DNA of 64,000 nucleotides. Source: Ignavibacteriota bacterium. GTDB lineage: Bacteria; Bacteroidota; Ignavibacteria; Ignavibacteriales; Melioribacteraceae. The stretch is from assembly GCA_016708125.1 (NCBI GenBank), contig JADJGF010000001.1, positions 766,001-830,000 on the forward strand. The letters are read 5' to 3'. The notes under the pieces were generated by a model that worked only from the letters and a program-made list of their open reading frames with translations, was not told where the DNA came from and did not search any database. This document shows positions 28,272 through 38,280 of this stretch, in pieces. The stretch's first letter is position 1; every line of letters starts with the position of its first letter. The position numbers and the translations under genes are program-made.

Positions 28272-28784
28272 ATGAAAATTGTAATTTATCCCGGTACATT
28301 TGATCCCGTTACAAACGGACACATAGATGTTATAAAAAGAGCAATTGATTTGTTTGATAAAGTTGTGGTAACTGTTGCGAGAAACCCAATCAAATCACCT
28401 ATGTTTACAGTAGAAGAAAGATTGGTAATGCTTAAAGAAAGTCTTAAAGAATTTAAAAATGTTCAGGTTGATTCGTTTGAAGGTTTAGTTGTTGATCACG
28501 CAAAAGAAGTTGGCGCAATTGGAATTATAAGAGGTTTGAGAGCTATCAGCGATTTTGAATATGAATTTCAAATGGCATTGATGAATAGAAAATTAGATGA
28601 AAATTTACGAACCGTTTTTCTTATGCCGCACGAAAAATACACATATCTTAACTCAACAATTGTAAGAAATTTAGCGCAATTTAATAGTGATATTTCTGAT
28701 TTCGTTCCGCCGATTGTTAGCAAAATGTTACAGAATAAAAGTCAAAAAAGTGAAATTCCCAAACAAGATATAAGAGATCAATAA
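28272..28784 (+). CDS. coaD: phosphopantetheine adenylyltransferase
   Basis: A 170-residue CoaD. The nucleotidyltransferase motif is YPGTFDPVTNGHIDVI (T/HxGH class), followed by RGLRAISDFEYEFQMALMNR and LNSTIVRNLA, all diagnostic. It makes dephospho-CoA from phosphopantetheine and ATP. The last ~10 residues (KSEIPKQDIRDQ) extend past the usual end. It is convergent with the chemoreceptor gene, 8 bases away. Confidence 0.95.
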   Translation: MKIVIYPGTFDPVTNGHIDVIKRAIDLFDKVVVTVARNPIKSPMFTVEERLVMLKESLKEFKNVQVDSFEGLVVDHAKEVGAIGIIRGLRAISDFEYEFQMALMNRKLDENLRTVFLMPHEKYTYLNSTIVRNLAQFNSDISDFVPPIVSKMLQNKSQKSEIPKQDIRDQ

Positions 28785-28792
28785 ATTAAATT

Positions 28793-30889
28793 TTATACGT
28801 ATTGATATTTAGATTTAGGTTTTGAATATTCTCTTTTCTCAAATTCATTTGGAATTTCATCAGAGTAGTCAAGCTGAAATTTATTAACTATTGCTTGTAA
28901 ATTTTCCGTCAATTTATTTAAGTTTTCCGCAGCTTCACTTATTTGTCCGGTGCTTTCTGTCGCTTGCTGAGTTACAGTTTGAATTAGTTCAACGTTCTGT
29001 GCTATTTGCTGACTTGTAGCGTTTTGTTCTTCACTTGCCGCTGCAAGCTGGTTTATTAGTGATGTAACTTCATCCGTATTCATAATAATTTCTTTAAGCG
29101 CATTTCCTGCATCGACAGCTAAAGTTTTTCCTTTTTCAACTTCTTGTTTTCCTTTATCGATTGCTTCAACTGCACCTGTTGTATCTTCCTGAATTCGTTT
29201 TATCATTTGTTTAATTTCATTTGTAGCACTCGTTGTACGTTCAGCTAATTTTCTAACTTCATCGGCAACAACAGCAAATCCTCTTCCGTGTTCACCAGCG
29301 CGTGCTGCTTCAATAGCCGCATTTAGTGCCAATAAATTTGTTTGATCTGCAATTTCATTAATTACTTGGATAATTGCACCAATTTGGTTGCTTGATTTTC
29401 CAAGTTCTTCAATTGTAATAGCTGACTTTATTACAACATCTGCAATTCTATTAATTCCTTCAACGGTTTCTTTCACAACTCTTCCGCCGTTTCTAGCTTT
29501 GTTACCAGCTTGTTCTGCAGTCTTTGCAGCTTCGCTTGCATTTTTTGTGCTGTCTGTAATTGTTCTTGTCATTTCATCAATAGATGATACAACTTCACTT
29601 GTTTGTGAATTTTGTTCACCCGCTCCAGCAGCCATTTCTATCGTCTTTGATTGAATTTGATTTGCCGATGATGCTAATTCTTCTGTACTTAATTTAACTC
29701 TGCCAATTATTTCACTTAATGATACAGCAACTTTATTTACATCATTTTTAATATTCTCATAATCACCTTTATAATTTCCAATCATTTTTGTTCTAAAATC
29801 TCCATTAGCCATTAAAGCTAAAACTTTTCTTGCCTCATCAATTGGTTCTATTGTAGATTTTCTAATTTTGTTAAATCCTTCTAATATTCTTGCCCAGCCG
29901 CCATCAAAACTTTCTGATCGCATTTTAAATTGTAAGTCGCCTTTTTCATTTGCGTCTAACATTTTGTCAATTTCATCTAACATATTTTCAATTGTAATAA
30001 CTTCACTATTAAATGCTTTTGCTAAACTATCTTTTTGCGAGGCTTCATTTACTTTTTCTAAACTTCCTTCGGCAATTTTCTTAGCTGCATTTATCTTCTC
30101 AATCTGAGTTTCTTTAAACTGATCCGCAATTTCCATGAGTTTTCCAAACTCATCTTTGGAACGACTTTTTATTTCAAATTCAAAATTACCTAATGAGAAT
30201 TCTTTAAATATATTTACAAATTCACTTATTGGTTTACTTAATTTTGGCGCAAGCATAAATACGCTGAACATCAATACAATTGTTCCGGCAATCATTCCAG
30301 TAATTAAAAATCTTAAAGCATTTTCTTCAGCTTGCGAAAATTGTTGGTTAAGTTTTGTTGATTGAATTTCAAGCTCACTTACTACTTTATCAAAATGATT
30401 AACTAACTTTGATCCGTATTCTTCGCCGGAGGTTGTAGAAATTACAGCTGCCATATCATACATTCCGGAAGCAGATGCACTAATAATAGCATCGGCAACT
30501 ATATTTTTGTATTCACTCCAAGTAGCTTTAATGATTCCAAATTGTTTCTTAAAATCTTCGCTGGTAATTTCATTTTGAAGTGTATCTAAATACTCATCAA
30601 TTTTTATTTTGTGTGAATTATATTCTGCAATATTTTTTGTAAACTCCGTTGAAAATTCAGCAATAGAAAGTTTCAGCATAATAAATTGCGTTTTCTGAAA
30701 TTCGCTGTATAAATCATCAATATGTCCTTTTGGAGTAATAAAATCGGTGTATAATGCTGCTTTAGAATTTTTCATTTTATTTATTTGATACATATCGCTT
30801 AAAGCAATAAGTGTCGAAATTGTACCAAGTAATAAAAACCCAAGTTGAATTTTTCGGACAAATTTTAAATTTTTTATAAAGCTTAACAT
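28793..30889 (-). CDS. methyl-accepting chemotaxis protein
   Basis: A 698-residue chemoreceptor. Membrane helix 1 lies at ~15-35 and helix 2 at ~192-214; the periplasmic part between them is helical, as in four-helix-bundle sensors. A HAMP domain follows (KLSKPISEFVNIFKEF), then a second HAMP-like unit near 345-400 (EPIDEARKVLALMANGDF). The signalling tip is EIADQTNLLALNAAIEAARAGEHGRGFAVVADEVRKLAERT (first ~18 residues are the core). A ribosome binding site AAGGT precedes the ATG. The ligand is unknown. It presumably feeds CheA for the flagella encoded at the window's end; no che genes lie here. Confidence 0.95.
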   Translation of the reverse strand: MLSFIKNLKFVRKIQLGFLLLGTISTLIALSDMYQINKMKNSKAALYTDFITPKGHIDDLYSEFQKTQFIMLKLSIAEFSTEFTKNIAEYNSHKIKIDEYLDTLQNEITSEDFKKQFGIIKATWSEYKNIVADAIISASASGMYDMAAVISTTSGEEYGSKLVNHFDKVVSELEIQSTKLNQQFSQAEENALRFLITGMIAGTIVLMFSVFMLAPKLSKPISEFVNIFKEFSLGNFEFEIKSRSKDEFGKLMEIADQFKETQIEKINAAKKIAEGSLEKVNEASQKDSLAKAFNSEVITIENMLDEIDKMLDANEKGDLQFKMRSESFDGGWARILEGFNKIRKSTIEPIDEARKVLALMANGDFRTKMIGNYKGDYENIKNDVNKVAVSLSEIIGRVKLSTEELASSANQIQSKTIEMAAGAGEQNSQTSEVVSSIDEMTRTITDSTKNASEAAKTAEQAGNKARNGGRVVKETVEGINRIADVVIKSAITIEELGKSSNQIGAIIQVINEIADQTNLLALNAAIEAARAGEHGRGFAVVADEVRKLAERTTSATNEIKQMIKRIQEDTTGAVEAIDKGKQEVEKGKTLAVDAGNALKEIIMNTDEVTSLINQLAAASEEQNATSQQIAQNVELIQTVTQQATESTGQISEAAENLNKLTENLQAIVNKFQLDYSDEIPNEFEKREYSKPKSKYQYV

Positions 30890-30902
30890 GTTTACCTTCT
30901 TT

Positions 30903-31292
30903 TTAGGAAATTTTAAATTGAATTTGTAAAGACATTTTCACTTTAACATTTTTACCGCCGGATTTACCCGGAGCGAATTTACTTTTTTTAACAGCTTCAA
31001 CCGTAGCTTCATCACAGCCGGCACCAATTCCCTTAACAACTTTAACATCATCAACTGTCCCATTTTCATCAATAAATGCTAAAACATAAACTTTACCTTG
31101 CACTCCGGCTTTTTGAGCTAACTCGGGATATTTTATTAGTTTATAAACTGATTCAAGTCCGCCAACAGGTTCCGGCATTTGTTCAGCAAAAGCTAAATAT
31201 TCATCATTTTGTTGTATTCCATAATAATTTGAATTTTCAGCAAACGTGTTAATTATTGTTAACAGAATAATTAATAATAATTTTTTGTACAT
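30903..31292 (-). CDS. exported TonB C-terminal domain protein
   Basis: A 129-residue protein. A signal peptide or short anchor (1-18, ending FAEN) is followed directly by a TonB C-terminal domain: PVGGLESVYKLIKYPELAQKAGVQGKVYVLAFIDENGTV and the terminal KSKFAPGKSGGKNVKVKMSLQIQF. There is no Pro-rich spacer and no ExbBD partner nearby, so it cannot span the periplasm like a true TonB. It lies 13 bases upstream of the chemoreceptor gene on the same strand. Its role is unclear. Confidence 0.85.
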   Translation of the reverse strand: MYKKLLLIILLTIINTFAENSNYYGIQQNDEYLAFAEQMPEPVGGLESVYKLIKYPELAQKAGVQGKVYVLAFIDENGTVDDVKVVKGIGAGCDEATVEAVKKSKFAPGKSGGKNVKVKMSLQIQFKIS

Positions 31293-31430
31293 ATTTTCCC
31301 TCTATATTTTTCAACAAGGAATTATCGAGGATATTGAATTGAAGTTTAAATTGGAGTTTTAATTTGTTGCGAACGGTAATATTTTGTTGTAAGTGGTAAG
31401 TTGAATGAAATAATTTAAAATTTACTTAAA

Positions 31431-32192
31431 TCATTTTTCAATTATTTTTATCACGTCATTTAAATTTTCTGCAATATGATCAATATATAAATTAAAATTT
31501 TCTGGAATCGGAATTTTTGTTTTTCCAGTAAGAATTAAAATTGTTTCAGCATTTAACTCTTTTGCTCCTTTCATATCTGTTTCTAAATCATCCCCTAACA
31601 TTATAAATTTTGAATTTTCATCAAATCCATTTTTTTTTAACGCTGATTTGAAATATAACTTTGAAGGCTTACCAATTAAAGTTGCATTTGTTGAAGTTGC
31701 AAATTCAATTCCATGAATAAAAGGTCCTGCATCTAACTGAATTCCTATTCCCGGAACATTCCAAAATTTATTTTTATGAACTGCAATTAATTCTGCTCCA
31801 TTTCTGATATATTCAAAAATTGTTTGCATTAATTTGTAATTCCAATTTGCGCCAATATCGCCAAGTAAAACCGCTTCGGGATTTTCATATTCCAAAAACT
31901 CGGAAAATTTACCAATTACATTTTCAGAAGTATAAATTGCGGCTTTTTTATATTTTCCTTTTATATAATCATAAGCGGCATCAATTGCGGTAATTATGGG
32001 AATTTTAATTTCAATTTTATTCGAATAAAAAAAATTTCTAATTTGATCTGAAGTATATAAAGACGAATTGCTTAAAATACACGAAGGAATTTTATTTGTT
32101 TCAATAAAATTTATAAATTCTTTGCAATGTTCAGCTAATGAATTTCCAACTCGTAAAACTCCATCCAAATCTATTAATATTGGTTTTTGCAT
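31431..32192 (-). CDS. HAD-superfamily hydrolase, NagD-like
   Basis: A 253-residue HAD phosphatase. Motif I is IDLDGVLRVG with the nucleophilic Asp, motif II CILSNSS, and motif IV LGDDLETDMKGA. The cap between them (residues ~75-170) is of the NagD/type IIA kind, and GKPSKLYFKSALKK matches the 'GKPs...f..al' NagD motif. Substrates in this family are sugar or nucleotide monophosphates; the actual one is not readable. The gene stands alone. Confidence 0.85.
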   Translation of the reverse strand: MQKPILIDLDGVLRVGNSLAEHCKEFINFIETNKIPSCILSNSSLYTSDQIRNFFYSNKIEIKIPIITAIDAAYDYIKGKYKKAAIYTSENVIGKFSEFLEYENPEAVLLGDIGANWNYKLMQTIFEYIRNGAELIAVHKNKFWNVPGIGIQLDAGPFIHGIEFATSTNATLIGKPSKLYFKSALKKNGFDENSKFIMLGDDLETDMKGAKELNAETILILTGKTKIPIPENFNLYIDHIAENLNDVIKIIEK

Positions 32193-32270
32193 ATTTTAAT
32201 CTACAAACAAATTCTAAAACTCAAAAGAATCATTTAAAGTTAAATTGGATGTTTTTCTCTTTCTTTTAGC

Positions 32271-32299
32271 TTGACAAAATATATTATACTGACTAAGTT
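32271..32299 (+). promoter_or_regulatory. possible promoter of feoAB
   Basis: A perfect TTGACA (32271-32276) stands 73 bases before feoA, followed after 17 bases by TAAGTT (32294-32299), a poor -10 match. TATACT lies closer (8 bases) and would be too near. The region is AT-rich, so chance matches are likely. I saw no clear Fur or DtxR operator. Confidence 0.3.
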
Positions 32300-32348
32300 T
32301 ATGTAGATTCAATCTAAATAATATTCAATCTTCATCGATAATTTTATT

Positions 32349-32570
32349 ATGAAAACTGCTGCAAAACTTAAATTCGGAGAAAAAGCATTTATTAATTATA
32401 TAGATGAAAGTCATCCTTCTTTTAGACGAATAATTGAAATTGGATTTACTCCCGGACAAGAAATAGAATTAATTAGTTCTTCAATTTTTAACGATCCTTT
32501 AGCTTTTTCATTGCGCGGAACTATGATTGCAATTAGGAAAAATGAAGCGGAATCAATTATCTTATCATGA
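32349..32570 (+). CDS. feoA: ferrous iron transport protein A
   Basis: A 73-residue SH3-like FeoA domain: RIIEIGFTPGQEIELISSSIFNDPLAFSLRGTMIAIRKNEAESI contains the usual GF-PG-xv, DP and RG-x-iAlR pattern. It is a small cytosolic partner of FeoB. Its stop overlaps the feoB start (ATGA, 4 bases), so translation is coupled. Confidence 0.92.
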   Translation: MKTAAKLKFGEKAFINYIDESHPSFRRIIEIGFTPGQEIELISSSIFNDPLAFSLRGTMIAIRKNEAESIILS

Positions 32571-34585
32571 AAGAAACATTAATTGCAACACAACCTTTAA
32601 TTACTTTAGTTGGACCGCCAAATTCTGGAAAAACTACTTTATTCAATTTGTTAAGCGGAAAGAATTTCAAAACCGTTAATTATCCGGGTTCAACAATTGA
32701 ATATAATTCTTCAAGTTTTTTAACAAAATTTAATGTTGATGCAAATCTTTTAGATTCACCTGGAATTATTAGCCTTATTCCAAATTCTCCGGATGAAGAA
32801 ATTACCGTTAATTCTCTTTATGAACATCCGAAATTTGGAATTCCGAATATTGTTATTGTAACTGTTGATTCAAGTCAGCTTTCAAGACATTTATTGCTTG
32901 TTAAACAGCTTTTAACTTCAAATTTTAGAGTAATAATTGTTTTAACAATGACTGATATTTTACAGAAAAAAGGATTTACAATTTCTCCAATAAAATTAGA
33001 AGAAAAAATTGGTTGTAAAGTTGTAAAGATTGACGGAAGAAGCGGAAATGGAATTGAAAATTTAATTTCAGTTGTTGTTCACATTTTAAAAACATCAAAC
33101 AATGAAAAGAATAATTTAAATAAATTAGTCCCAAGCTCACACGCAGAAAGAATAATTAACTTTTACAAAGAAATTGAAAAAATTGAAGATGAAGTTATTA
33201 CTCCTTTGGCAAATGAAAAAAATCTCAAAAATGCAAATGAGCAGTTAAATAAATTATCAACTAATTTTAAAAATAAACCAGATAGTTTTTCACTTAAATT
33301 AGATAAAGTTCTTTTACATAAATATTGGGGAATTATTTTTTTCCTTTTAATTACCGGCGCAACTTTTACTTCAATATTTTGGCTCGCACTTCCACTTATG
33401 GAATTTGTAGATGAATTATTTGCTACGTTTGCAAATTTAACTTCATCATATCTTGGAAGCAATTGGTACAGTGATTTAATTTCCGATGGAATTATTAGCA
33501 GTGTTGGAGCTGTAATTGTATTTGTTCCGCAAATTGTAATTCTTTTTTTAATTCTGGGATTTCTTGAAGATACTGGATATTTAGCACGCGGCGCAATGTT
33601 AATTGATAAACCTTTATCAAAAATTGGATTGAACGGCAGATCATTCGTTCCTATGCTTTCCGGCTTTGCTTGCGCAATTCCCGCAATGCTTGCTGCCAGA
33701 ACAATTTCAAATAGAAAAGAAAGATTATTAACAATTTTTATTATTCCTTTAATGAGCTGTAGCGCAAGACTTCCGGTTTATGCATTACTTATTGCTTTCT
33801 TAATTCCAAAAGAAAATTTTTTAATCGGCGGATTTATTTTTTCATTTATTTATTTATTCAGTATAATTAGTTCGGTTGTAATTGCCGGAATAATAAATAA
33901 ATTTAGTAAAACAATAATTAGAGAAGAAGACAGCTCTTCATTTATTTTAGAATTGCCATCTTATAAAATTCCAAAATTTAAATCTGTTTTCTTGAACACT
34001 TTATCAAGCACTAAACAATATATTAAAGAAGCTGGTCCGGTAATTATTGTTTTTTCAATTATATTATGGATGCTTACATATTTTCCAAATACAAATCCCA
34101 AAATTGATACAACAAATTTATCAGAAATTGAAATTGCTGATGCATTACAAATGGAAAGAATTTCAACTTCTTATGCTGCACAAATTGGTAAAATAGTTGA
34201 ACCAATTATGCAGCCTATTGGAATGGATTGGAGAATTGGAGTTTCATTAATTTCTGCGTTTGTTGCACGTGAAGTTTTTGTAAGCTCACTTGCATTAATT
34301 TTCAAAGTTACAAGTAATGAAGAAACTTTACGAGATTCAATTCTTCATGCAATGCGAAATGCAAAAATTAATGGTACAAATAAAAACTTATTTACTCCGG
34401 CAACAATTCTTGGTTTGATTGTATTTTTTGTTTTTGCAATGCAGTGTTTATCAACAATAGCCGTGGCAAAAAAAGAAACCGGTCATTGGCGAATTCCAAT
34501 TTTTCAAATTTTAATTTTTTCCGGTTTTGCGTACATTGCAACATTTATTACAGTAAACGGTTTGAGATTGTTTGGAATTGACTAA
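32567..34585 (+). CDS. feoB: ferrous iron transporter B
   Basis: A 672-residue FeoB. The N-terminal G domain has G1 GPPNSGKTT (residues 16-24), NYPGSTIE (switch I), DSPG (G3) and TMTD in the G4 position where NxxD is usual. The membrane part shows the FeoB core: FLEDTGYLARGAMLIDK, MLSGFACAIPAMLAART and LMSCSARLPVY. It imports Fe(II) across the inner membrane, as expected for life under low oxygen. The gene ends one base from the convergent S46 peptidase gene. Confidence 0.95.
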   Translation: MKETLIATQPLITLVGPPNSGKTTLFNLLSGKNFKTVNYPGSTIEYNSSSFLTKFNVDANLLDSPGIISLIPNSPDEEITVNSLYEHPKFGIPNIVIVTVDSSQLSRHLLLVKQLLTSNFRVIIVLTMTDILQKKGFTISPIKLEEKIGCKVVKIDGRSGNGIENLISVVVHILKTSNNEKNNLNKLVPSSHAERIINFYKEIEKIEDEVITPLANEKNLKNANEQLNKLSTNFKNKPDSFSLKLDKVLLHKYWGIIFFLLITGATFTSIFWLALPLMEFVDELFATFANLTSSYLGSNWYSDLISDGIISSVGAVIVFVPQIVILFLILGFLEDTGYLARGAMLIDKPLSKIGLNGRSFVPMLSGFACAIPAMLAARTISNRKERLLTIFIIPLMSCSARLPVYALLIAFLIPKENFLIGGFIFSFIYLFSIISSVVIAGIINKFSKTIIREEDSSSFILELPSYKIPKFKSVFLNTLSSTKQYIKEAGPVIIVFSIILWMLTYFPNTNPKIDTTNLSEIEIADALQMERISTSYAAQIGKIVEPIMQPIGMDWRIGVSLISAFVAREVFVSSLALIFKVTSNEETLRDSILHAMRNAKINGTNKNLFTPATILGLIVFFVFAMQCLSTIAVAKKETGHWRIPIFQILIFSGFAYIATFITVNGLRLFGID

Positions 34586-34586
34586 T

Positions 34587-36710
34587 TTATTCCCTTCTTC
34601 CAGTTAATAGTTCTTCAACCAATCTTTCAGTTTTGTAAATATATTTTAATGCTTCAATTAATCCTTTTGAATCTGTTGCAACTGTTCTGTTATTTTCTTC
34701 TAAGAAAATTGTATCGCCGGCAAGACTTTCAATATTTCCATCGTGAACTAAGCCAACAACTTCTTGATTTTTATTTATTACCGAACTTCCGGAATTTCCA
34801 CCAACAATATCATTTGTTGATGCAAATCCAATTGCCGTAGAAAGATCCAAATCTTCTGGAATATTTTTCCATCTTTCATGCAATCCCCAAGGATATGTTT
34901 TTTTATTAAATGATTCGTAACGATCCCACAAACCGTAATATGTAGTTTTTCCGGGAGCAATTGTTCCGTTATATTCATAACCTTTTATTACGCCATCTGA
35001 AATTCGTAAAGTAGATGTTGCATCCGGAGGAATCTTATCTCCAAAAATATTTGAAATTACTTCTCCTAAAGATTGATTTAAAACTTCCCGTGTATTATTT
35101 AGTTCTGTTATTTTGGGTTTTATTTCATCACTAATTTTTTTTACTGCAAGAATATATTTGATAAACGGATCATTACTATTTATAATTTCATTAGAATTTA
35201 ATTCTGCTAATTTTAAAAAACTTTCCCTTTTTGTTAACATTGAATTTTGTAATAATTCATCAATTGTAAAATTTGAATAAAGAATTTTATACAAATTATT
35301 TTCTTCACCAAGTAATTTTGTTATAAAACTTTTATGGGCTTTCAGAAAATTATTTTCCAATTTTAGATTGATTGAATCCGGAAATATTTTCTCATTTGTT
35401 TCAGCTAATTTTTCATCTTTAAATTTTTCTAATCTTTTATCATTTGGAAGATTTTTTTGTTCGGTTAATTCTATGAGATCTTCTGCAATTTTAAAATATA
35501 CCGGGCGAATAATTCTGCTAAATCTTAAAACTGTATTTTGTGCTGAATAATTTTTTAATTCATCCAAAACAATTTTTATTGAGTTCCAAATATTTCCATA
35601 TTTTTCATTTAGTTCAGAATTTGATTTAACTTTTTCAATAAGTTCATTTTCAAAATCCAATTTCTTCTTCATGATAAATTCATTCTTTAAACCACTTAAT
35701 CTTCCTGCGTATGATTTCCTTGCGTTTCCAAAACCCATAACTCTATTTAGCAGTTCATCATTTTCTAAATCATTTTCATATAGATTAAAGTATGCATCGT
35801 AAATAGAATTAAATCCAATTAAACTTTCTCTAAAAGTATAATCTCTTAAAAATTCCAATTCGGCATAAGAAAGTAATCTTTCTGTCTTGCCTGGTCGACC
35901 AACAACAAAAATTGGTTCGTTTTCTTCAGCACCATTTTTACTCCACTTGAAATAATTTTCAGTTTTTATTGGTTTGCCATTTTCATATGCTCTGTAAAAC
36001 ATAAAATCCAATTCATACCTTGGATAAGTAAAATTATCCCAATCCCATCCGGTTGCTGCAATTTGAAAATCCGGTGCCATTACCAAACGAATATCATTAT
36101 ATCTTTTGTATCCATAAAGTGAATATTTTCCGCCAATATAAAGTGTAACAATTTTGCAATTCAATCCGGTTTCAGCATTAAATTTACTAACAAGCGAATC
36201 TTTCATTTCTTCACGCAATTTAATTTTTTCTTCATCTGTTTTGCCGGAATTCATATAATTTTTTATTTCATTTGTAACATCATTTATCAAAATTAATTGA
36301 TCAACAAAAAGTCCTTCGATTTTTCTTTCATCCTCAAGTTCTTCTGCATAAAAACCATTTTTTAATAAATTTTCTCCTTCTTTTTGAACCGTAAATAATT
36401 CATTTCTTCCGCAATGGTGATTTGTCATTATTAATCCATTTTCCGAAACAAAAGCTGCAGAACATCCTCCTTCAAATTGAAGTGCAGATTTTTGTACATC
36501 ATTTAGCCATTCTTCAGATGGCTTAAATCCATACGCAGATTCAAATTTATCAATCGGAACTTTATCGAACGTCCACATTTTTCCAAAATCATCAATCGAC
36601 CATTTCACATCATTTATATCAATTGGTTCATAAAAATTTGATTGAGCAAAATTTATTTCTGCAACAAATAGAATTATTAAAATCTCGAATATTAGTTTTC
36701 TTAAAATCAT
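34587..36710 (-). CDS. S46-family dipeptidyl-peptidase (DPP7-like), copy 1
   Basis: 707 residues from the preferred ATG at 36710, which opens a signal peptide (MILRKLIFEILIILFVAEINFAQ; the first ~20 residues matter). An ATG 36 bases upstream would precede it with polar residues. Catalytic parts of S46: TNHHCG with the His, and GGNSGS with the nucleophilic Ser near the C-terminus. The substrate-pocket segment reads VHDGN; Gly here is the DPP7 form, Arg the DPP11 form, so dipeptides after hydrophobic residues are the expected products. Periplasmic. It is related to the S46 gene at 38.3-40.4 kb. Confidence 0.9.
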   Translation of the reverse strand: MILRKLIFEILIILFVAEINFAQSNFYEPIDINDVKWSIDDFGKMWTFDKVPIDKFESAYGFKPSEEWLNDVQKSALQFEGGCSAAFVSENGLIMTNHHCGRNELFTVQKEGENLLKNGFYAEELEDERKIEGLFVDQLILINDVTNEIKNYMNSGKTDEEKIKLREEMKDSLVSKFNAETGLNCKIVTLYIGGKYSLYGYKRYNDIRLVMAPDFQIAATGWDWDNFTYPRYELDFMFYRAYENGKPIKTENYFKWSKNGAEENEPIFVVGRPGKTERLLSYAELEFLRDYTFRESLIGFNSIYDAYFNLYENDLENDELLNRVMGFGNARKSYAGRLSGLKNEFIMKKKLDFENELIEKVKSNSELNEKYGNIWNSIKIVLDELKNYSAQNTVLRFSRIIRPVYFKIAEDLIELTEQKNLPNDKRLEKFKDEKLAETNEKIFPDSINLKLENNFLKAHKSFITKLLGEENNLYKILYSNFTIDELLQNSMLTKRESFLKLAELNSNEIINSNDPFIKYILAVKKISDEIKPKITELNNTREVLNQSLGEVISNIFGDKIPPDATSTLRISDGVIKGYEYNGTIAPGKTTYYGLWDRYESFNKKTYPWGLHERWKNIPEDLDLSTAIGFASTNDIVGGNSGSSVINKNQEVVGLVHDGNIESLAGDTIFLEENNRTVATDSKGLIEALKYIYKTERLVEELLTGRRE

Positions 36711-36838
36711 CGCTTCACCATTTTTGGGAAATATTTTTATGTTCAAAATTTACAAATATTAATTCAATCAATTTGCAGAAATAAGTTTTATTTTACTTGT
36801 GTTGATTACAATTTTTATTCAAAAACTTTTAGCGATAA

Positions 36839-38236
36839 ATGAGAAAGGAAATATTTCAACTTCAGTTTGAAAATAAAACAAACATAAAAAATACTTTTGA
36901 AAAAGAGAGAATTCAAAAATTAATTAAAATTCAAAAATGGATTTTAACTAATAGAGATAGGATCAAAACTGCACTCCACAATGATTTTAAAAAGAATTTT
37001 GATGAAACTGATTTAACAGAAATTTATCCGGTTCTTTCCGAATTAAAACATGCAAAAAGAAATCTAAAAAAATGGATGAATCCGAAAAGCGTAAGAAGAA
37101 CGCTAACTTTATTAACTCACAAAGTATTTATTAAATATGAAGCAAAAGGAAATGTATTAATAATTTCTCCGTGGAATTATCCCTTTTTGCTAACAATTGG
37201 TCCATTGATTTCTGCAATTGCAGCGGGAAATTCTGTAATTATTAAACCAAGTGAATTTTCTGAAAATACCGGGAAATTAATTGAAGAAATGATTTCAGAA
37301 TTATTTCCACAAAATGAAATTGCTGTAATTAGAGGAAACAGAAATGTTTCTTCCGAATTATTGGAACTGAATTTTGATCATATATTTTTTACCGGAAGCA
37401 CCGAAGTTGGAAAAATTATTGCAAAATCTGCCGCGATAAATCTTACTTCAATAACTTTAGAACTTGGCGGAAAATCGCCCGTAATTATTGATGAAACTGC
37501 CGATTTAAAATCTGCTGCGGAAAAAATAGTTTGGGGAAAATTTTTAAATAAAGGTCAAACTTGTATTGCGCCGGATTATGTATTAGTTGATAAAAAAATA
37601 ATTTCGCAATTTTCAAAATTGCTAATTGAATCAATTGACAAATTCTATAAAAGTTCGGGAAATAACATTCAAGAAAATGGAGATTATGCAAGAATTATTT
37701 CTGAAAAACATCACAATAAATTAACGGAAATGATTGAAAATGCTTTAGTGAATGGAAGTAAAATTATTTACGGCGGAAATCATAATTTAGAAAATAGATT
37801 TATTGAACCAACGTTAATTTTAACAAATTGTAAAAATTGTAAAATTACAGAAGAAGAAATTTTTGGTCCAATTTTACCAATAATTGAATACGAAAAAACC
37901 GATGATGCAATTGAGTGGATAAATAATCTTTGCGCTCCGTTAACAATATATATTTTTAGCAAAAATAAAAAAGTTATAGATAAAATTACCTCGCAAACAG
38001 AATCCGGTGGAGTTGGAATAAATGATTTGGTTGTTCAATTTAGTCATTATCATTTACCTTTTGGCGGAGTTAAAAATAGTGGAATGGGAAGGTCACATGG
38101 TTTTGCGGGATTTAAAACTTTTTCAAATGAAAGATCATATATTAAAAGCGGAAGGTTTAATTTATTAAAAATTATTTATCCGCCTTACACAAATTTTAAG
38201 AAAAAAATTATTGATTTATTAGTGAGATATTTTTAA
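36839..38236 (+). CDS. aldehyde dehydrogenase family protein
   Basis: A 465-residue NAD(P)-dependent aldehyde dehydrogenase of the short class-3 kind. Motifs: ISPWNYPFLLTIGP, KPSEFSENTG, FFTGSTEVGK, the general-base Glu in LELGGKSPVI, and the catalytic Cys242 in NKGQTCIAPDY. The C-terminal PFGGVKNSGMGRSHGFAGF is also ALDH3-like, and the hydrophobic tail could associate with membranes as in fatty aldehyde dehydrogenases. It sits between two S46 peptidase genes without obvious functional link. Confidence 0.92.
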   Translation: MRKEIFQLQFENKTNIKNTFEKERIQKLIKIQKWILTNRDRIKTALHNDFKKNFDETDLTEIYPVLSELKHAKRNLKKWMNPKSVRRTLTLLTHKVFIKYEAKGNVLIISPWNYPFLLTIGPLISAIAAGNSVIIKPSEFSENTGKLIEEMISELFPQNEIAVIRGNRNVSSELLELNFDHIFFTGSTEVGKIIAKSAAINLTSITLELGGKSPVIIDETADLKSAAEKIVWGKFLNKGQTCIAPDYVLVDKKIISQFSKLLIESIDKFYKSSGNNIQENGDYARIISEKHHNKLTEMIENALVNGSKIIYGGNHNLENRFIEPTLILTNCKNCKITEEEIFGPILPIIEYEKTDDAIEWINNLCAPLTIYIFSKNKKVIDKITSQTESGGVGINDLVVQFSHYHLPFGGVKNSGMGRSHGFAGFKTFSNERSYIKSGRFNLLKIIYPPYTNFKKKIIDLLVRYF

Positions 38237-38242
38237 AAAAAA

Positions 38243-38275
38243 TTGCTTCAGTAATTATTTAAACTACTGAAGCAA
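38243..38275 (-). terminator. rho-independent terminator of the S46 peptidase gene
   Basis: An 11-bp perfect stem (TTGCTTCAGTA at 38243-38253, TACTGAAGCAA at 38265-38275) with an 11-nt loop. On the minus strand the stem is followed by a run of eight T (complement of 38235-38242). It lies 5 bases after the stop of the minus-strand S46 gene. The plus strand lacks the T run, so it serves mainly the minus strand. Confidence 0.8.
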
Positions 38276-38280
38276 AAAAT

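Noticed and set aside
31293..31430. Riboswitch or small RNA in the gap between the TonB-C and HAD genes
   Set aside because: Only AT-rich sequence without a convincing stem set or known aptamer core.
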